Shown: positions 60,332 to 64,000 of the stretch, one piece after another
Numbering within the stretch: the first letter of the stretch is position 1
How the letters are laid out: the number at the start of each line of letters is the position of its first letter
NCBI GenBank assembly: GCA_040285825.1
Contig: JAUPSS010000003.1
Coordinates: forward strand, 992,001-1,056,000
Source of the DNA: Eukaryota sp. TZLM1-RC
Taxonomy: Eukaryota > Metamonada: BaSk clade
Length of the DNA: 64,000 nt
Direction: 5' to 3'
Program-made: the position numbers and the translations under genes
The notes under the pieces: model-generated
The model's input: the letters and a program-made list of their open reading frames with translations, nothing else
Database searches by the model: none
What the model was told of the DNA's origin: nothing

Positions 60332-60718
60332 TCTAATAGAGCCCCGTTCTTCTTCAAAAGGATCAATTAGAACAGGGCTCTATTAGAAGAGGGCTGTAAT
60401 GTGAACAAGACTAATAAAAATATTTCATGCTGGTCAAATTGCCAAAACTAAATAAAGAAATCGACAGACTCAAGATCTTCGTCATTAGAGTCATCGTTGA
60501 CAAGCTCATTACCCTCTGCTACAATGGGTACAGCAGAAGGATTGCTTGCTCGGTGTCATCTGGGAACCATGAAGATTAAGGATAATTTTTTACTCAACTC
60601 ATTAAGGACGGACTTTATTCATATGGAAATAATCACCACATGTAGTTTGATCTGCTGAATCACTACATAACAATACTTTCAGCAGGGTTCTATTAGAACA
60701 GGGCCCATTAGAACATCC
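60332..60718. mobile_element. Possible small DNA-transposon remnant with related end repeats
   Basis: TTCTAATAGAGCCCCGTTCT at about 60331-60350 is the inverse of AGAACAGGGCTCTATTAGAA at about 60372-60391 (one mismatch). A third related copy (GGTTCTATTAGAACAGGGCC) ends near 60706. The minus strand between reads AEGNELVNDDSNDEDLESVD, an acidic stretch like the tails of pogo/Tigger-type transposases. This is suggestive only. Confidence 0.35.
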
Positions 60719-60729
60719 GGATTTAGTTT

Positions 60730-61560
60730 TTGATTATTTTGCATTTGAATCATTTCTTAGTGTATTACTGGGCGACGCTCTTGCTCCTTTGCTTTTTTTA
60801 TCATGGATATCATTTCCAACATTCGTATTTTCGAAAGCATTTACAAACTGTCTAAAGGTATTGCCAACAAATAAAGAGAAATTGGATTGGCGTTGAAACC
60901 ATCTAAATGTCATTGGTCTTTATGGAAAAACACACTTTGGCGATAAGTGGTGTAAACATTCAATTTATCAATTGTGATCAAACAACATTTAAGTTTCCTG
61001 GTTCTTGGCATGGTGATTTGGATGAAACTTGGTGGAATTCAAACAATTTATAGAAGATTATAGAAGTTTTGATAAGGTTCTAAGTTTATTGCTGTACGTC
61101 AACTTGAAAAACATATCAAAAACACACCTCCTTAATAGAAGCAGGTCTTGCTTCATCCAATTTTTTTGCTCATTGTCAGACATTTTACCTAGTAACATTG
61201 GTATTTGTTCTACTCTTTCCAGTGATCAGAAAGAATTGTTGTTTATTTTCAATCAAAGGTAGAAGAAATAATTATAGAGAAAAAAGTCTTCATTCTCATT
61301 CGGTGGACATACTGTGTATAACTTTTTTTTCTGTGTATAACAAGCGGAATTCATCAACCGGTTGCAACAATGTTTTAACCTATTGATTTCAATGTGGTTT
61401 TTTGAGTAATCAAATTAGTTCAAACTTGATATCACTCGGTTTATCAACAGCAAACGGAAATGGTAGATCAGTGTTGATTGATCCATTTTTAAACATTGAG
61501 AATCAAGTTCACCAAAATCATAAACGGTGGTTGAAGATTGGGAACATTGTATAGTAATTT
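60730..61560 (+). pseudogene. Very decayed reverse-transcriptase-like remnant
   Basis: Short readings such as GDALAPLLFL (compare GDPLGPLLF), REIGLALKPSKCHWSLW (compare the segment after YMDD) and LKNISKTHLLNRSRSC follow the RT order in several frames. No frame is open for long and the YxDD motif is lost, so this is a weak call. Confidence 0.3.
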
Positions 61561-62721
61561 GGTTCAAGATCATTATCTTTCATGACAAACTAATTGTTAA
61601 GGTTTATTTTCATTACACAACAAGCATTTCCATGAATCCCGCTTTTTGTGTGGATAAGGGTTCCGTGACATAAGTTGACGTGACATAAGCGGTGCAAAGA
61701 GTTTTCTATGTTGTGGCAGAGGCTTTAGGTAGCAGACCGAAAGATGTGAAAGAAATTGGAGTTTGTTGCTTCCACTTATGATCAACTCGTAATTAGAGAA
61801 TTTCCTATCAAAAAGAGGCCGAAACAAAGCTAAGAAAACAATACAAAAGTGTTGCAGGTATTATTCTTCTGATTTTCTGCAGGCTAAAAATTCCAACGAA
61901 TTACAAAGAAATTGGTAAGTACAAAAAGCTTTCCACTTAAACTGTCAATAAAGTGGTTGGCAATTAGTGAATAATAATTAGTCCAATTTTTCCAACCCCT
62001 GTACAAATCCAAGCAGATATGGTTGACTATTTATTTGTTTATTTTATACGATTCGAAAAATAGGTATGCATTGCGAGCTTAGTGATGTATTCAGAAATTG
62101 CTAAAGATTGTATTTACTGAGCAGAATCCACTCAACAAAAGTGAAGTTTAAACAGATTATTTACGTGCTCGTCAATTCTCTGATTACCATATTTTTCGAG
62201 ATTTAAATCAAAAAATCTCTGGTTGTAGCAAGAACAAGTGGCTCAAAATGCTTGATGAAGTCAACACAGATGAAGAAAAAAGAACTTATAATGATTAACA
62301 ATTATTGGCAAATGGACTGTCAACCTATCAAACAATTTGCGAAAATGAACAGAGAACCAATGTTCATGTTCATTGGCATCTATTTCCTGAAATGGAAGAA
62401 TCAGAACCAGTTTATGTTGAAGTTTATTGATTTAGTGGTATGTGAGTTGCGTAAGCTTCTTGAGACGAGCAATGATTTTGTATCTAGTTTTAAATTTAGT
62501 CAGTCTCTAATTAAAAAAACAAAGAATATCTGTTACCAATATCAGTAAAGCTTACAATCTTTTTTGCTGCTTCTCATCAAAATGATCCAAATTTCTGACA
62601 AATATTAAGTTTTAGCATGTAATTCAATCCATAGACTCAATATTCTTGGCATTTGTATCACTTACTTAATTGCTGATAAATTGTATCGTTCGGTAAAAAA
62701 AATTACAATTTTCAATGTTGA
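61561..62721. other. AT-rich spacer, no gene supported
   Basis: A plus-strand stretch at 62170-62420 is partly open (WLKMLDEVNTDEEKRTYND, then a stop). I do not recognise it; it may be a pseudogene fragment. Confidence 0.35.
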
Positions 62722-63843
62722 CTAATTTTGCCTTACTTTTATTAATTTAGAATTGATTTTAACGTGTGATAGAAAACAACAATTAAAAGTAACGAATGAA
62801 ATAATCTTACTTGGATAATTGGGACAAGTTATTTCTAAATAAGATAAAAATGGTGGTAATTTTAAAAATTCAAAATCATTCTTTATATTCAAACTTAAAG
62901 AGTAAATTAAAGAATCACAAAGATTTTCAATGGAAAAATGGTTCACAAAAATACTTTTCTTGCTTATTTGTTGGAAAAAATGTACTAAAGAAAGCAAAAG
63001 TTCATTAGAACAATAATCAAAGATAAAGCAGTAATTACCATTAGTGGAAATCGCATTTTCTATGTTGAACAAAGGCTTTACCACGATTCCTTCTTGACTA
63101 ATGATGAATTTGATCTTCCTATAGTCAGTGGAACTAAACCTGACAAATTTGATAACATTTAAATTGGGCAAAGATAAATTAAACATAAGATGAAGATGCT
63201 GATCAGAAAGTTCACATAAAATATTCAAATATTTGACACTCGTCAACTGAATGGATGAAGAGCTCACCAATGATGTCAACAAAAAATTACCAATACACAA
63301 TGTTTCGAGACAATGTAGAGAAAGAGTATTTAAAACCCTAATCCCCATTAAAGGACTCGAAGTCATTACATCAGACTCAAACTCCTTTAAACAAACAATT
63401 TGATTTTCAAGCCACAAAACGAACTGCTCAACTTCACCATGAGAAAGAAGGTTAGGGACAAAGAGGACAGTGTTGTGAGGAGAAAGGGAATAATTGAATG
63501 GAGGGTCTGTAGAATAAAAAACGGTAGAGATCTTATGAGCGATTGATCTTGGGGTGAGTGGGTGCTTCATATTAAAGGAAAGGGATGGGAAAAAAGAGGA
63601 TAATGTCAAAAGAGAAGGTATATTGACATTATTAAAAGAAAGGGTGGTTAAGGAACAACAATATGGAAGAATGGCTGATAAGGAAATCAGGGTAGAATTG
63701 TTGAGAGAAGTTAGATTAAGATGATAGAGGTTGGTGAATCGACGTTTGACCAGACGTTTGACTCTATAAGAAATTTCACAACATTTGAGAAGGCTTAGAA
63801 GTGATGAGTAGTTAAAGACACAATCAAGAACAGCTGAAAACAT
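62722..63843 (-). CDS. Hypothetical protein, F-box/LRR-like (373 aa)
   Basis: ATG 63843. The N terminus (LLSLLKCCEISYRVKRLVKR) is short and could be an F-box-like helix set. Irregular Leu-rich repeats follow (LYHLNLTSLNNSTLISLSAI, LTTLSFNNVNIPSLLTLSSF, VKYLNILCELSDQHLHLMF, LPNLNVIKFV). This is the texture of RNI-type LRR proteins that select substrates for ubiquitin ligases, but neither domain is certain. It is Leu/Ser/Asn-rich with one uninterrupted exon, and its stop lies in a long gene-poor region. Confidence 0.55.
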   Translation of the reverse strand: MFSAVLDCVFNYSSLLSLLKCCEISYRVKRLVKRRFTNLYHLNLTSLNNSTLISLSAILPYCCSLTTLSFNNVNIPSLLTLSSFFPSLSFNMKHPLTPRSIAHKISTVFYSTDPPFNYSLSPHNTVLFVPNLLSHGEVEQFVLWLENQIVCLKEFESDVMTSSPLMGIRVLNTLSLHCLETLCIGNFLLTSLVSSSSIQLTSVKYLNILCELSDQHLHLMFNLSLPNLNVIKFVRFSSTDYRKIKFIISQEGIVVKPLFNIENAISTNGNYCFIFDYCSNELLLSLVHFFQQISKKSIFVNHFSIENLCDSLIYSLSLNIKNDFEFLKLPPFLSYLEITCPNYPSKIISFVTFNCCFLSHVKINSKLIKVRQN

Positions 63844-64000
63844 AAGAGAAGTACATTAAAACAAAATAGTTGTTTTGGCAGATTGGTTCAATTGATTGAG
63901 TCTAATTAAAATCATCAAATTACTGATATTTCATATGTTTAAAATTCTTGATTTTGAAGAAATGGACTGTGACAGAAGCTCACAAAATATCGGGTTTGCC

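Noticed and set aside
1-64000. tRNA, rRNA or snRNA genes
   Set aside because: I looked for T-loop boxes and conserved rRNA/snRNA cores on both strands and saw none that fit; a covariance-model scan would be decisive.

Overview
The window is nuclear DNA of a unicellular eukaryote. Genes are closely packed and mostly without introns, intergenic DNA is AT-rich, and the host genes are typically eukaryotic: a SNF1-like kinase, a Set1-like H3K4 methyltransferase, a JJJ1/DNAJC21 co-chaperone, a tubulin tyrosine ligase-like enzyme and a WD-repeat protein. The few introns I can place are tiny (31-34 nt) with yeast-like GTATGT and CTAAC signals. A TTLL enzyme hints at a flagellated or ciliated protist, and the kinase activation loop resembles protist CAMK-like kinases. 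I cannot name the species or even the supergroup. I found no rRNA, tRNA or CRISPR.

Layout. 1-4.28 kb: decayed minus-strand Ty3/gypsy element (G1), cut by the window edge. 4.3-7.35 kb: a short fragment and then an intact ORF of a non-LTR retrotransposon with RT and C-terminal restriction-like endonuclease (family A). 7.46-8.5 kb: SNF1-like kinase. 8.95-16.35 kb: full-length, apparently young plus-strand Ty3/gypsy element (G2) with three ORFs. 16.35-18 kb: repeats and retroelement debris. 18.03-19.81 kb: a broken Fanzor (eukaryotic TnpB relative). 20.25-25.76 kb: SET1, JJJ1, a WD-repeat gene and a small ORF. 25.9-29.0 kb: retroelement fragments. 29.08-33.89 kb: an 880-aa probable propeller/solenoid protein and the TTLL enzyme. 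34.3-37.3 kb: two decayed retroelements end to end. 37.4-41.1 kb: a HAT/TPR protein and a GNAT acetyltransferase. 41.2-48.0 kb: two more Fanzor copies in tandem, one of them split by an inserted gypsy element (G3). 49.0-54.4 kb: two further decayed non-LTR elements. 54.4-59.3 kb: an RG-tailed protein, a coiled-coil protein, a small ORF and a calcineurin-like phosphoesterase. 59.3-62.7 kb: gene-poor debris. 62.7-63.8 kb: a possible F-box/LRR protein.

Most striking points. (1) There are three copies of a Fanzor-type RuvC/zinc-ribbon nuclease family, all broken. G3 sits inside the third, flanked by a 4-bp CAAC duplication; reading across the empty site keeps the Fanzor frame. (2) Two mini-introns, one in the kinase and one in the WD-repeat gene, can only be removed in frame if they end in AT rather than AG, with the same spacing from a CTAAT branch-like motif. 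(3) The G2 and G3 gypsy elements start their first ORF inside the LTR. G2 has an extra protein before gag, an overlapping gag ORF, and one in-frame stop just before the gag zinc knuckle.

The host genes look like housekeeping functions in chromatin, ribosome biogenesis, cytoskeleton and signalling, and show no operon-like joint function. Retroelements and Fanzor copies fill the spaces between them.
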